Shown here piece by piece: positions 6,263 to 6,323 of a DNA stretch of 6,323 bases. Location: positions 1 through 6,323 of the forward strand of contig DMID01000169.1 in NCBI GenBank assembly GCA_003449195.1, read 5' to 3'. The notes below the pieces were generated by a model that had not been told where the DNA came from, ran no database searches, and saw only the letters and a program-made list of their open reading frames with translations. Each line of letters begins with the position of its first letter. The stretch's first letter is position 1. The stretch is from Lysobacteraceae bacterium (GTDB taxonomy: Bacteria; Pseudomonadota; Gammaproteobacteria; Xanthomonadales; Xanthomonadaceae). Both the position numbers and the translations under genes were made by a program.

Positions 6263-6323
6263 TCAGAACAGTTCGACGCTGCCGGCTCCCATGTCGTGCT
6301 GGGTCACCGGCTTGTGCGGCGGG
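6263..6323 (-). CDS. 3' end of an unidentified minus-strand gene
   Basis: A frame open at the window edge encodes 19 residues, PPHKPVTQHDMGAGSVELF, and ends in TGA at 6265-6263. The strong terminator immediately downstream supports this as a real gene end. The fragment is Pro/Gly-rich and polar and ends in hydrophobic residues, like the flexible tail plus short C-terminal docking peptide of some methyl-accepting chemotaxis proteins. The flagellar and signalling setting would suit that. The piece is too short for identification, so function is left open. Confidence 0.55.
   Translation of the reverse strand, partial: PPHKPVTQHDMGAGSVELF

Overview
This is a GC-rich window, roughly two-thirds G+C by eye, with strong GC bias at third codon positions. 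It most likely comes from a flagellated gammaproteobacterium of the Xanthomonadaceae/Lysobacterales. The evidence is the flgA-flgM-flgN order, the FlgM and FlgN sequences, and a GGDEF-EAL-receiver regulator flanked by two sensor kinases. As I recall it, that last arrangement matches the RavA/RavR/RavS locus of Xanthomonas campestris. The lineage call is inference from gene content; no marker gene is present.

Left part (1-943, + strand): the 3' end of flgA (P-ring assembly chaperone), then flgM (anti-sigma-28) and flgN (chaperone for hook-filament junction proteins). flgM and flgN overlap by ATGA. A near-consensus sigma-28 (FliA) class III promoter lies between flgA and flgM, so flgMN should be transcribed both by read-through from flgA and by the sigma factor that FlgM inhibits. 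A GC hairpin follows flgN.

Middle and right part (1071-6212): a signalling cluster. A soluble PAS-HisKA-HATPase kinase on the + strand converges on two minus-strand genes. Those are a membrane-anchored three-PAS sensor kinase of the HisKA_3 (NarL/DegS-like) type and, 9 nt downstream of it, a GGDEF-EAL protein with a C-terminal receiver domain. The receiver has all its phosphorylation residues. The GGDEF domain is degenerate, and the EAL domain has lost two acidic residues normally needed for c-di-GMP hydrolysis. This argues for a phosphorylation-gated c-di-GMP binding or protein-contact effector rather than a straightforward cyclase or phosphodiesterase, which is the most interesting point in the window.

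Right edge: a strong rho-independent terminator ends a minus-strand gene of which only the last 19 codons are visible. It separates that gene from the sensor kinase operon. Taken together, the window links flagellar late-gene control to a two-sensor, one-output c-di-GMP-type signalling module. I see no mobile elements, CRISPR arrays, tRNA or rRNA genes.
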